NCBI RefSeq assembly: GCF_028198145.1
Contig: NZ_CP116338.1
Location: 2,542,001 to 2,606,000 of the forward strand
Direction: 5' to 3'
DNA: 64,000 nt
Origin: Microbacterium sp. nov. GSS16
GTDB taxonomy: Bacteria; Actinomycetota; Actinomycetes; Actinomycetales; Microbacteriaceae
Position numbers and translations under genes: made by a program. Below the pieces are notes generated by a model. It was not told where the DNA came from, did no database searches, and was given only the letters and a program-made list of their open reading frames with translations. Positions 36,456 through 45,088 of this stretch are shown here, piece by piece (the stretch's first letter is position 1; every line of letters starts with the position of its first letter).

Positions 36456-37310
36456 TCAGGCCGGCGTGACCGTCGTCGTCATGACGAGCAGCTGCGGGTC
36501 ACTCAGATCCAGGGCGACTCTGATGGAGGAGAATTCGGCCAGCGACCGCACGTGCGTGCCACCGCAAAGGAATCCGACCTCGCCCTCGGGCAGCGTGCAG
36601 CGCCAGGTGCGACGGTCGATGATGCTCGGCCCGTCGACATCGATGCGACTCCGACCCGCCGAGGCGATCCAGCCGGCGAGCGTCTCGTTGATCTGCGTCT
36701 CACGCTCGGCGAGCGTGGCGGCGAAGCCCTCCGAGTCGAACCCGGCCTTGCGCAGGCTCTTGCCCAGACGGTACTCGTCGACGCTGCCGTCGGCGTGGAT
36801 GCGGCTGGACTGATTCGCCTTCCCCTCGAAGTCGGGATTGCCGAGGGGATCGGTGCCGATCTCCTTGCGCCACAGGTCGGCCAGCGCCGCGTCGAGCGCG
36901 AGAGATGCCAGATGGCACGCGGTGTGGCCTCGGCTCAGCGACGCCCGGCGATCGGCATCCACTGTCAGTGTGACGGAGGCGCCGACGGCGATATCTGCCG
37001 GGATCGCTCCCTCGGTCCGGTGGCCGACCATCCACGTCCAGCCTTCCCCACCGCGCTTGACGGGGATGTCGGCTCCGATGGCCAAGGCACCTTCATCACT
37101 GATGGCAGCCATGACGGCCTCGGTCACACGCACCTGCACGTCACCGGCGGTGATGAACCCGGCGTCGCCGGGCTGGTCGGGCCAGGTGTGGTCGACAGGA
37201 TGGAACGGGGTGGCGTCCACCACCACGATCGCGGCGGTCTGATCGACGAGAAGCACCTCGCCCTCGCCGGTCAGTGCGCCATCGGGGAACGAGACGAGCG
37301 TCGACTGCAT
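36456..37310 (-). CDS. AlaX-like alanyl-tRNA editing metalloprotein
   Basis: 284-residue member of the AlaRS second-additional-domain family. The Zn-binding motifs are visible: SRGHTACHLA (HxxxH, about residue 126-135) and CGGTHV (CxxxH, about residue 247). Such free-standing proteins hydrolyse Ser or Gly mischarged on tRNA-Ala. An N-terminal beta-barrel about 100 residues long (FPDGALTGEGEVLLV...) is also typical. ATG 37310 follows GAGAGGAAG. It is 17 bases downstream of ispG and probably in the same transcript. Confidence 0.82.
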   Translation of the reverse strand: MQSTLVSFPDGALTGEGEVLLVDQTAAIVVVDATPFHPVDHTWPDQPGDAGFITAGDVQVRVTEAVMAAISDEGALAIGADIPVKRGGEGWTWMVGHRTEGAIPADIAVGASVTLTVDADRRASLSRGHTACHLASLALDAALADLWRKEIGTDPLGNPDFEGKANQSSRIHADGSVDEYRLGKSLRKAGFDSEGFAATLAERETQINETLAGWIASAGRSRIDVDGPSIIDRRTWRCTLPEGEVGFLCGGTHVRSLAEFSSIRVALDLSDPQLLVMTTTVTPA

Positions 37311-37327
37311 GGCTTCCTCTCGCCGGC

Positions 37328-38479
37328 TCAGCCGGTGATGACCTGGGCGGTGCCGAGCGGTGCGTCGGAGCCCATCTCGGCTGCGATGCGGTTGGCCTCT
37401 TCGATGAGCGTGGCGACGATATCGGCCTCGGGGACGGTCTTGATGACCTCGCCCTTGACGAAGATCTGGCCCTTGCCGTTGCCCGATGCGACGCCGAGGT
37501 CAGCCTCACGCGCCTCGCCGGGGCCGTTCACGACACAGCCCATCACGGCGACACGCAGCGGGACCGTCATGTCCTTGAGCCCCTCGGTGACGTCTTCGGC
37601 GAGCGAGTACACGTCGACCTGCGCACGACCGCACGACGGGCACGACACGATCTCGAGCTTGCGCTCGCGCAGGTTCAGCGACTGCAGGATCTGATGCCCG
37701 ACCTTCACCTCTTCTGCGGGCGGCGCCGACAGCGAGACGCGGATCGTGTCGCCGATTCCCTCGCCCAGCAGGATGCCGAATGCGGTGGCGCTCTTGATCG
37801 TGCCCTGGAACGCCGGGCCCGCTTCGGTCACGCCGAGGTGCAGCGGCCAGTCGCCGCGTTCGGCAAGCTGGCGGTACGCCTTCACCATGACGACGGGGTC
37901 GTTGTGCTTGACCGAGATCTTGAAATCGTGGAAGTCGTGCTCCTCGAAGAGCGAGGCCTCCCACACCGCGCTCTCGACCAGAGCCTCCGGCGTTGCCTTG
38001 CCGTACTTCTCGAGCAGTCGGCGGTCGAGAGACCCGGCGTTCACGCCGATGCGCAGCGAGACGTCGGCCGCCTGCGCGGCCTTGGCGATCGCGCCGACCT
38101 GGTCGTCGAACTTGCGGATGTTGCCGGGGTTCACGCGCACCGCCGCGCACCCGGCGTCGATCGCCTGGAACACGTACTTCGGCTGGAAGTGGATGTCGGC
38201 GATCACCGGGATCTGGCTCTTCTTCGCGATGATGTGAAGCACATCGGCGTCGTCCTGCGACGGCACGGCGACGCGAACGATCTCGCAGCCGGATGCCGTG
38301 AGCTCGGCGATCTGCTGCAGCGTGCCGTTGATGTCGGTGGTCTTGGTCGTCGTCATCGACTGCACGCTGACCGGGGCATCTCCGCCGACGAGCACCTTGC
38401 CGACCCGGATCTGACGGGACTTGCGACGCGGGGCGAGGACTTCGGGGACGCGCGGCATCCCAAGATTCACTGCAGGCAC
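37328..38479 (-). CDS. ispG: 4-hydroxy-3-methylbut-2-enyl-diphosphate synthase
   Basis: GcpE/IspG, the FeS enzyme making HMBPP in the MEP isoprenoid pathway, 383 residues. Seen: [20 protein letters not shown] near the start, [23 protein letters not shown], and the three 4Fe-4S Cys in [10 protein letters not shown] (CxxC) and [10 protein letters not shown]. The start is GTG 38479, six bases after TAGCCT (leaderless). dxr, another MEP gene, is nearby at 45089. Confidence 0.96.
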   Translation of the reverse strand: MPAVNLGMPRVPEVLAPRRKSRQIRVGKVLVGGDAPVSVQSMTTTKTTDINGTLQQIAELTASGCEIVRVAVPSQDDADVLHIIAKKSQIPVIADIHFQPKYVFQAIDAGCAAVRVNPGNIRKFDDQVGAIAKAAQAADVSLRIGVNAGSLDRRLLEKYGKATPEALVESAVWEASLFEEHDFHDFKISVKHNDPVVMVKAYRQLAERGDWPLHLGVTEAGPAFQGTIKSATAFGILLGEGIGDTIRVSLSAPPAEEVKVGHQILQSLNLRERKLEIVSCPSCGRAQVDVYSLAEDVTEGLKDMTVPLRVAVMGCVVNGPGEAREADLGVASGNGKGQIFVKGEVIKTVPEADIVATLIEEANRIAAEMGSDAPLGTAQVITG

Positions 38480-38557
38480 GCGTCCAGGCTACCGCCGCCC
38501 GATCGACGTCGGCTGGAAGCGGGCCTCTTCGTGTCCGTCACGACATCCACGAGAGTA

Positions 38558-38586
38558 TGGACTCTATCGAATCTTTGTTCTATACT
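38558..38586 (+). promoter_or_regulatory. Promoter of the HNH/DUF222 gene
   Basis: -35 TGGACT (38558-38563), 17-base spacer, -10 TATACT (38581-38586), then six bases to ATG 38593. A leaderless transcript is expected. Confidence 0.65.
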
Positions 38587-38592
38587 GGTGGC

Positions 38593-39837
38593 ATGCTCAT
38601 CGATGAGGAGTCCGGGCCGATGCCGCAGTCGGCGGGTGATGTGCTGGGGGTGCTTCTCGATGACGTGACCTGTTCGGAGGTGGACGCGAATCGGTATGCG
38701 GCGCGTCAGGCGCAGCGGGTGGTGGAGGCGGTGGATTTCGCGCGTCGGCATCCGGAGGTCTACACGATCGACGCGGATGTGCAGATGGCGGAGCGGGCTG
38801 TTGTTCTGGAGCTGTCGCTGCGGTTGCGGATCTCGCAGGAGCGGGTGCGGGAGCTGTGTTCTGTCGCGGAGACCGCGACGCGGGATCTGCCGCTGCTGTG
38901 GCAGCGCGCCCGTGACGGGTTCGCGTCGATGCACAACGTCGGCGTGATCGTCACCGCCGCCGGCGCGCTCGCCTCCCCGGTGGGTGCGCCGCGGGAGGTC
39001 GAGGATGCCGAGGCCGCCGCGCTCGCGACGCTTGACCGAGCGGCGCACGAGTGGGTGCTGACCTGCTCATCGGCGGTGCTGCGGCAGCGGGCGAAGAGGC
39101 TCGTCGACCGGATCACCGGCGACAGCGCCGCGCGTCGGCACACCCGTGCGATGGCCGACCGGCATGTCGGCCGCTCCCCCGCCGGCGACGGGATGTCCTG
39201 GATCACCGCGCTCGTGCCCACTCACGAAGCCGTCGCGGTGATGCGGCGCCTGACCGCCACGGCCAAGCACACCCAGAAAGACAGGCGCGACGGGCGCACG
39301 CGGGATCAGATCCGTGCCGACCTGTTCAGCGCCTGGCTGCGCGGCATCGGCACCGCCACGGCGGTGGAGACGAAGATCTTCGTCACCGTGCCCGTCCAAC
39401 TCCTCGCCGGCGAACCCGTCGCCGTCGAGTCCGCCTCGATCGTCGGCGGTGACAGCATCGACCCACTCACGGCGAAGCAGCTCTTCCTCGATGCCCGCGG
39501 CTTCCGCCGGGTGATCACCGACCCCGTCAAGGGCGTGGTCGTCGACATGGACCGCCGCACCTACCGCCCCACCCGAGCACAACGCGACTGGCTCACCCTG
39601 CACCACGGCACCTGCTCCCGCGACGGATGCACCCGCCTCGCCCTCGACGCCGACCTCGACCACGACCGCCCCTGGGCCGAAGGCGGGACCACAGATCTGA
39701 CGCAACTGCGACCACTCTGCCCGCGCGACCACACCATCCGACATCGCACCCGCGTCCGCTATCGCACCCGACCCGACCGCACCGTCCAGATCGTCTCCCC
39801 CACCGGATACACCAGCACCGCACCACCACCCTTCTGA
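38593..39837 (+). CDS. DUF222/HNH endonuclease (13E12-repeat family)
   Basis: 414 residues. The N-terminal two thirds is DUF222 (helical). The C-terminus is an HNH nuclease: CSRDGCTRLALDADLDHDRPWAEGGTTDLTQLRPLCPRDHTIRH has the Cys pair, the central DxDH and the final Cys/His. The family includes the mycobacterial REP13E12 proteins, which occur in several copies per genome. The ATG 38593 is chosen because the -10 element lies six bases ahead; an ATG at 38557 is upstream of the promoter. Flanked by direct repeats. Nuclease activity is inferred; the biological role is not known. Confidence 0.88.
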   Translation: MLIDEESGPMPQSAGDVLGVLLDDVTCSEVDANRYAARQAQRVVEAVDFARRHPEVYTIDADVQMAERAVVLELSLRLRISQERVRELCSVAETATRDLPLLWQRARDGFASMHNVGVIVTAAGALASPVGAPREVEDAEAAALATLDRAAHEWVLTCSSAVLRQRAKRLVDRITGDSAARRHTRAMADRHVGRSPAGDGMSWITALVPTHEAVAVMRRLTATAKHTQKDRRDGRTRDQIRADLFSAWLRGIGTATAVETKIFVTVPVQLLAGEPVAVESASIVGGDSIDPLTAKQLFLDARGFRRVITDPVKGVVVDMDRRTYRPTRAQRDWLTLHHGTCSRDGCTRLALDADLDHDRPWAEGGTTDLTQLRPLCPRDHTIRHRTRVRYRTRPDRTVQIVSPTGYTSTAPPPF

Positions 39838-39895
39838 ACCGTTGGAAGCGGGCACCGTGTCCGTCATACGCCCGATCGCGCCCCGCGCGATGTGC

Positions 39896-39901
39896 TAATT
39901 T
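39896..39901 (+). promoter_or_regulatory. Extended -10 of the trp leader
   Basis: TAATTT preceded by TGC (extended -10 type), six bases before the leader-peptide ATG at 39908. It implies the transcript starts at the leader ATG. Confidence 0.65.
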
Positions 39902-39907
39902 CACGGT

Positions 39908-39943
39908 ATGTCCGCGACCCGCACCTGGTGGCCCGCCTTCTAG
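39908..39943 (+). CDS. trpL: Tryptophan leader peptide
   Basis: Eleven-residue peptide MSATRTWWPAF with adjacent Trp codons (39926-39931), followed by TAG. It lies directly upstream of overlapping RNA hairpins and a T-run terminator, the arrangement of transcription attenuation. The ribosome stalls at the Trp pair when Trp-tRNA is scarce. The start is leaderless. Confidence 0.88.
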   Translation: MSATRTWWPAF

Positions 39944-39995
39944 GCGGTGATTCGCGTACCCACGAGATCAGACCGCCTTCCGGGGCGGTCTTTTT
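39933..39995 (+). promoter_or_regulatory. Trp attenuator with alternative hairpins
   Basis: Segment 1 CCGCC (39933-39937) pairs with segment 2 GGCGG (39943-39947). Segment 2 GGCGGT can instead pair with segment 3 ACCGCC (39972-39977), forming the antiterminator. Segment 3 AGACCGCC (39970-39977) with segment 4 GGCGGTCT (39984-39991) is the terminator, with a TTTTT run. Stalling at the Trp codons would cover segment 1 and favour readthrough. Confidence 0.88.
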
Positions 39996-40031
39996 CTTGT
40001 CCGCACCGGATCCCCGACCGAGGAGACACCG

Positions 40032-41912
40032 ATGACCGCAGTTCCGCTCGCCCGACTGGCTGAGCTCACGGCCGATCACGACGCATCGTTCGTGCTGATC
40101 GCGCGTGAGGGCGGCATCGACCTGCTCACGGGCGATATCGCCGATGTGGATCATCTCGCCGACATCCCGCTCGACGGCCCAGATGGACCTCGCGAGGTGT
40201 TCGCCCTGGTTCCGTACCGCCAGGTGCGCGAGCGCGGGTTCGACGCGCAGGACGACGGCACGCCCCTGCGCTGCCTGCTCGTCGACGAGCACATGCAGAT
40301 CGACAGGGCCGAGCTGATCGCCGCCCTCCCGCAGAGCCCGATCGCGCTCAGCGATGGAGGCTTCGACATCTCCGATGACGACTACGCCGACATCGTCGAG
40401 CGCGTCATCGCCGATGAGATCGGCAGGGGCGAAGGGGCGAACTTCGTCATCCGTCGCGACTACCGCGCGAGGTTCGACGCCGACGACCGCACGGCCGCCC
40501 TCACCTGGTTCCGCGCCCTGCTAGAGCACGAGCGCGGGGCGTACTGGACGTTCGCGGTCATCACCCCGGGCCACATCGCCGTCGGCGCCAGTCCCGAGGC
40601 GCACGTCGTCGCACGCGACGGCGTCGTGACCATGAATCCCATCTCGGGCACCTTCCGCCACCCGGCGGGCGGATCGACTCGCGAATCGCTGACCGAGTTC
40701 CTCTCCTCGACCAAAGAGACCGAAGAGCTGTTCATGGTCGTCGATGAAGAGCTCAAGATGATGAGCCAGGTCTGCTCGGACGGCGGGCGGATCACCGGCC
40801 CGCACCTCAAGGAGATGTCGCGACTCACGCACACCGAGTACATGCTGCGCGGCCGCAGTCGCCTCGATCCGCGTGACATCCTGCGCGAGACGATGTTCGC
40901 CCCCACCGTGACCGGATCGCCGATGCAGAACGCGTGCGCGGTCATCCGCAGACACGAACGGTCTCCGCGAGGCTACTACTCGGGCGTCGCCGCGCTCTTC
41001 ACCCCCAACGGCGAGGGCGGACACGATCTGGACGCCCCGATCCTCATCCGCACGGTGTATCTCTCCGACAGGCAGCTGCGAGTGCCGGTCGGTGCCACGC
41101 TGGTGCGCCACTCCGACCCGCTCGGCGAGGTCAGCGAGACGCACGGCAAGGCGGCCGGCGTGCTCGGCGCAATCGGCGCGATCGAGCGTGACCGTGCTGC
41201 CGAGGCGCGGGATGACGACGCACCGAGCGAGACGCGGCTGGCCGACGACCCCGAGGTCGCCGCTCTGCTGGCGTCCCGAAACACTCGCCTCGCCGACTTC
41301 TGGATGCAGCCGCAGAATGCCCACCCCGGTGGCCGCTTCGCCGGTCGGAGTGCGCTGGTCGTCGACGCCGAAGACCGCTTCACCACCATGCTCGCCCACC
41401 AGCTGCGCCACCTGGGACTCGACGTCGAGATCGCCGCGTGGGACGTCGTGACCGACAGCGCGATCGATGCCGCAGACCTCGTCGTCGCAGGCCCAGGGCC
41501 GGGCGATCCCCGCGACGCCGCCTCGCCGCGCATAGCGCGCATGCAGCAGGTCGTCGCGCGCCGTCGCGACGCAGGGGCACCGCTTCTCGCCGTGTGCCTG
41601 AGCCATCAGATCCTCGCTGACCGGCTCGGCATCGACCTGGTGCCGCTCGATGCACCGCATCAGGGCGTGCAGAAGACCGTTCCGGTCTTCGGGCAGGACG
41701 CCTCGGTCGGCTTCTACAACACCTTCACCGCCCGGGTCGCACCCGGCACCACTTCGGTGGCGGATGCCGAAGTGTCGGCTGATGCCTCCAGTGGCGACGT
41801 CTACGCGCTGCGTGGCGAGCGCTTCGCGTCCGTGCAGGGGCACCTCGAGTCGATACTGTCGCGCGACGGACTCGAGACGCTCGAACGGCTCGCCGCCCAC
41901 GCCCTCGCCTGA
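40032..41912 (+). CDS. Fused TrpE-TrpG anthranilate synthase, PhzE-like
   Basis: 626 residues combining a chorismate-binding domain (about 100-390) and a class I glutamine amidotransferase (about 430-626). Seen: FALVPYRQVRERGF, ADEIGRGEGANFVI, GASPEAHV, NPISGT, DEELKMMSQVC and HTEYMLRG. The GATase has Cys in LAVCLSHQ and His-x-Glu in GHLESI. Layout and length match PhzE (2-amino-2-deoxyisochorismate synthase) and fused TrpEG enzymes. The Trp attenuator upstream argues for anthranilate and tryptophan; no phenazine genes are adjacent. ATG 40032 behind AGGAGA. Single-gene transcript. Confidence 0.9.
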   Translation: MTAVPLARLAELTADHDASFVLIAREGGIDLLTGDIADVDHLADIPLDGPDGPREVFALVPYRQVRERGFDAQDDGTPLRCLLVDEHMQIDRAELIAALPQSPIALSDGGFDISDDDYADIVERVIADEIGRGEGANFVIRRDYRARFDADDRTAALTWFRALLEHERGAYWTFAVITPGHIAVGASPEAHVVARDGVVTMNPISGTFRHPAGGSTRESLTEFLSSTKETEELFMVVDEELKMMSQVCSDGGRITGPHLKEMSRLTHTEYMLRGRSRLDPRDILRETMFAPTVTGSPMQNACAVIRRHERSPRGYYSGVAALFTPNGEGGHDLDAPILIRTVYLSDRQLRVPVGATLVRHSDPLGEVSETHGKAAGVLGAIGAIERDRAAEARDDDAPSETRLADDPEVAALLASRNTRLADFWMQPQNAHPGGRFAGRSALVVDAEDRFTTMLAHQLRHLGLDVEIAAWDVVTDSAIDAADLVVAGPGPGDPRDAASPRIARMQQVVARRRDAGAPLLAVCLSHQILADRLGIDLVPLDAPHQGVQKTVPVFGQDASVGFYNTFTARVAPGTTSVADAEVSADASSGDVYALRGERFASVQGHLESILSRDGLETLERLAAHALA

Positions 41913-41919
41913 CTCGCGA

Positions 41920-42023
41920 GGCTCTGCCCGACAGACTCATGACGGCAGAGCTTGCTGAGAGGGTCAGATGCAGGCAGAGCCTGCTGAGAGGGTCAGCCGC
42001 GGAGACTCTGCTGACAGACTCAG
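41920..42023. repeat. Short degenerate tandem repeats between trpEG and rseP
   Basis: Two nearly identical 24-base copies (41944-41967 and 41973-41996, one mismatch, 29-base period), with diverged copies on each side (about 41920-41943 and 42001-42023, sharing GACAGACTCA). They fill the gap between convergent genes and reach the rseP stop. Confidence 0.7.
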
Positions 42024-43333
42024 CCCAGCAGGCTCATCGGCTTCACGAGGTCTGCCACGATCAGCAGCGCGCCCATGCCGATCAGCAGCACCGCCACGAC
42101 CACGGTCACCGGAACGAGCCGGGTCGCGTCGACGGGCTTCGGAGCCGCGCGCCCGGTGATCTTCGCCCACGCGCGTCTGACGCCCTCCCAGAGAGCGACG
42201 ACGACGTGCCCGCCATCGAGCGGCAGCAGCGGAATGAGGTTGAACACGAACAGCGCGATGTTCAGCGCCGCGAGCAGGTTCATCAGCACGACAAGGCGGT
42301 TCAGCACCGGGGCATCCGTGGCGGCCACTTCGCCGGCCAGACGACCGACGCCGACCACGCTGAGCGGACCGTTCGGGTCGCGCTCGGCCCCCGTCACGAG
42401 AGAGGCGCCGACGTTCCACAGCTTCGCGGGCAGGTTGACCACGAGAGAGGCGACGGCCCCGGTCTGCTGCAGCGCGAGCTCAGGACCGGTGGCGATCGGC
42501 TGCGGCACGTACTCGCTCTGCGCGAAGATGCCCGCGTACCCGACCGTGCGCGTGACCGGCTCGCCCTGCTCGTCGAGAACCGCGCGGCCCTCGGCATCCA
42601 CCTCACCGCGCTCCGCGGCCACCGGTGTCAGCGTCAGATCCACCCGCTGACCGTCGCGTTCGACGACGAGATCCAGCGGCTCGCCCGGCGAGCGCTGGAT
42701 GATCGCGGAGGCCTCTGCGAAGGTGTCGACCCGCTCGCCTTCGACGCTGACGAGCACATCGCCCGCCTGGACACCCGCCTGCGCCGCGGGTGCGGCAGGG
42801 TCATCCCTCTCGCAGCTCTGCTGCGTCGTGCCGGCGGGAAGAACGCATTCGGTCACCGACGCGACGGTCGTGCTGGCCTGCTGGATGCCGATCCCGGATG
42901 CCATGATCGTGAAGATGGCGATCGCGAGCACGAAGTTCATCGCCGGCCCGCCGAGCATGATGATCACGCGCTTCCAGACCGGCAGGCGGTAGAAGACGCG
43001 ATCCTCGTCGCCGTCTGCGATCGTCTCGTCGTTGGCGGTGCGCGCATCCTGCACGAGGGAGGCGAACAGACCGCGAGCGGGGGTGCTCTTCGCCGACGGC
43101 GGGTACATCCCCGACATCGATATGAAGCCGCCGAGCGGCAGCGCCTTGAACCCGTACTCCGTCTCGCCGATCCGCTTCGACCACAGCCGCGGACCGAAGC
43201 CGATCATGTACTGACCGACGCGTACGCCGAACAGCTTCGCGGGCAGCAGGTGCCCGACCTCGTGCAGGCCGATCGACAGGCCGAGGCCGATCAGCATGAA
43301 CACGACGCCGCCCAGGTACAGCAGGATCTCCAC
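42020..43333 (-). CDS. rseP: Site-2 protease RseP (RIP metalloprotease)
   Basis: Intramembrane zinc protease (M50B) that cuts membrane-bound anti-sigma factors and other substrates, 437 residues. Seen: HEVGH (24-28) in the first membrane helix, a PDZ domain with AAQAGVQAGDVLVSVEGERVDTF (about 200-260), and NLIPLLPLDGGHV (about 375) near the C-terminus. Length matches Rip1. The start is GTG 43333, six bases after TAGCGT. It belongs to the dxr-rseP-ispG series. Confidence 0.94.
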   Translation of the reverse strand: MEILLYLGGVVFMLIGLGLSIGLHEVGHLLPAKLFGVRVGQYMIGFGPRLWSKRIGETEYGFKALPLGGFISMSGMYPPSAKSTPARGLFASLVQDARTANDETIADGDEDRVFYRLPVWKRVIIMLGGPAMNFVLAIAIFTIMASGIGIQQASTTVASVTECVLPAGTTQQSCERDDPAAPAAQAGVQAGDVLVSVEGERVDTFAEASAIIQRSPGEPLDLVVERDGQRVDLTLTPVAAERGEVDAEGRAVLDEQGEPVTRTVGYAGIFAQSEYVPQPIATGPELALQQTGAVASLVVNLPAKLWNVGASLVTGAERDPNGPLSVVGVGRLAGEVAATDAPVLNRLVVLMNLLAALNIALFVFNLIPLLPLDGGHVVVALWEGVRRAWAKITGRAAPKPVDATRLVPVTVVVAVLLIGMGALLIVADLVKPMSLLG

Positions 43334-43420
43334 CCGACCACGCTAGTGGCAGGTCTGAGGAATCCCCTGGATCCCCCGAACGCCGGGGGCGACCGGGCCG
43401 CGTGAGATCATGGACGGGAT

Positions 43421-45031
43421 ATGACCACGACATCACTGCCCCCTGTGCTTCGTCCGGCCGACCCACCCCGTCGTGCGCTGACGGAGCTGGCCGACCGCTT
43501 CGCCCGAGACGTCCGGGGTGACATCGACGGCGTTCAGCTGAGCGGCATCACCCTCGCCACCGCCGACCTGCGCGCGGGTGAGGCCTTCGTCGCCATCCAG
43601 GGCGTCAATCGCCATGGTGCCGAGTTCGCGCAGATCGCGGCAGAGCAGGGCGCGGTCGCGGTGATCACCGACGAGGCAGGCGCGCAGATCGCCGCCCCGG
43701 CCGGCCTGCCGGTCGTCGTCGTCGACGACCCGCGCGGGGTACTGGGTGCGCTGAGCGCCTGGGTGTACGGCACCGGGGCGGGCGACCCGCTGCCGCTGCT
43801 GTTCGGCACGACCGGCACCAACGGCAAGACGAGCGTGTCGCACCTGCTGCAAGGGCTGCTGGATCAGATCGGTGTCGTGTCGGGTCTGTCGTCCACGGCG
43901 GAGCGTCACATCGCGGGCGAGGTCATCGTGTCGCGTCTGACGACGCCCGAGGCATCCGAGATGCACGCCCTGCTCGCCCTCATGCGCGAGCGCGAGGTCG
44001 AAGCCGTCGCCGTCGAGGTCAGCGCGCAGGCCCTGTCGCGCCACCGCGTCGACGGGATCATGTTCGACGTCGCCGGATTCACCAACCTCTCGCACGACCA
44101 TCTCGACGACTACGCCGACATGGAGGAGTACTTCGAAGCGAAGCTGCCGCTGTTCACTCCGGAGCGCTCGCGTCGCGCGGTGGTGAGCGTGGACTCCGCT
44201 CCCGGAGCCGTCGTCGTCGAGCGCGCCACCGTCCCCGTCGTCACCGTCGGCACGCCGGCGATCGCGGCCGATCCCGATGCCGCCTCACGCGCAGACTGGG
44301 TCGTCTCGATCGACGACGAACGCCCCAGCGGCACCGCGTTCACGCTCACCGGTCCTGCCGGGCGCACGCTGTCGACCGTCGTGCCGGTGATCGGACCGCA
44401 CATGGCGGCCAACGCCGGACTCGCGATCGTCATGCTGCTGGAGGGCGGGTACGACTGGGAGCGCATCACCGACGCGCTCGAGCGCGACGGGCACATCGTC
44501 GCACACCTGCCCGGGCGCACCCAGTTCATCTCGGGCGAGACCGGCCCGGCCGTATACGTCGACTTCGGGCACTCCCCCGACGCATTCGAGAAGACGCTCG
44601 CCGCCGTGCGCCGAGTCACCCCGGGCAAGGTGCTCATGCTGTTCGGCGCCGACGGCGACCGCGACGCCACCAAGCGCTTCGACATGGCCCGCACCGCGGT
44701 CGAGGGCAGCGACATCCTCGTGGTCACCGATCACCACCCCCGCTTCGAGGATGCCGCGTCGATCCGCGCCACCCTCGTCGAGGGCGCGCGTCGCGCACGA
44801 CCGGATGCCGAGATCCACGAGGTGTCTCCTCCGGAGGACGCGATCGTGACCGCCGTCGGGCTGGTCGGCGAAGGGGATGCCATCCTCTGGGCCGGGCCGG
44901 GGCACCAGGACTACCGCGACATCCGCGGAGTCCGCACGCCGTACTCGGCCCGCGAGCTGGCCCGCCGGGCGCTCATCGCCGCCGGCTGGCCGACGCCCGA
45001 ATCGCACTGGCCCGTCCCCTACGCCGACTGA
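43421..45031 (+). CDS. MurE-like UDP-MurNAc-tripeptide synthetase
   Basis: 536-residue Mur ligase. Domain 1 (about 20-110) holds the UDP-binding part. The ATP loop GTTGTNGKTSVSHLL is at about 127-141. TTPEASEMHALLALM and SQALSRHRVDGIMFDVAGFTNLSHDHLD follow. The C-terminal domain has GADGDRDATKRFDMAR and GPGHQDYRDIRG. The substrate motif DNPR of mDAP-adding MurE is replaced by DHHPR, so another amino acid is likely. The gene is not in a division/cell-wall cluster; it may be a second copy. ATG 43421. Confidence 0.85.
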   Translation: MTTTSLPPVLRPADPPRRALTELADRFARDVRGDIDGVQLSGITLATADLRAGEAFVAIQGVNRHGAEFAQIAAEQGAVAVITDEAGAQIAAPAGLPVVVVDDPRGVLGALSAWVYGTGAGDPLPLLFGTTGTNGKTSVSHLLQGLLDQIGVVSGLSSTAERHIAGEVIVSRLTTPEASEMHALLALMREREVEAVAVEVSAQALSRHRVDGIMFDVAGFTNLSHDHLDDYADMEEYFEAKLPLFTPERSRRAVVSVDSAPGAVVVERATVPVVTVGTPAIAADPDAASRADWVVSIDDERPSGTAFTLTGPAGRTLSTVVPVIGPHMAANAGLAIVMLLEGGYDWERITDALERDGHIVAHLPGRTQFISGETGPAVYVDFGHSPDAFEKTLAAVRRVTPGKVLMLFGADGDRDATKRFDMARTAVEGSDILVVTDHHPRFEDAASIRATLVEGARRARPDAEIHEVSPPEDAIVTAVGLVGEGDAILWAGPGHQDYRDIRGVRTPYSARELARRALIAAGWPTPESHWPVPYAD

Positions 45032-45088
45032 GCTCCCCTGCGCCGACTGAGCGTCGGGCATCGGGGCATCTGCGCTGGCTCCGGCCGA

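Larger units (their letters stand above)
38514..39866. repeat. Imperfect direct repeats flanking the HNH/DUF222 gene
   Basis: TGGAAGCGGGC-CTCTT-CGTGTCCGTCA at 38514-38540 and TGGAAGCGGGC-AC-CGTGTCCGTCA at 39843-39866. The 22 outer bases are identical in both copies and only the short middle differs in length. The pair brackets the promoter and whole HNH gene, 1.35 kb centre to centre. This suggests the gene was inserted or duplicated as a unit. Confidence 0.7.

Noticed and set aside
38557..38592. Extended start (ATG 38557) for the HNH gene
   Set aside because: This would put the -35 and -10 elements inside the coding region; the ATG at 38593 fits the shared 6-base leaderless spacing.
40032..41912. 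A phenazine biosynthesis locus
   Set aside because: The synthase looks like PhzE, but no phzB/D/F/G or other pathway genes are adjacent and the leader has Trp codons.
45023..45055. Repeated CGCCGACTGAGC after the MurE-like gene
   Set aside because: Only two short copies overlapping the stop region; too short to interpret.
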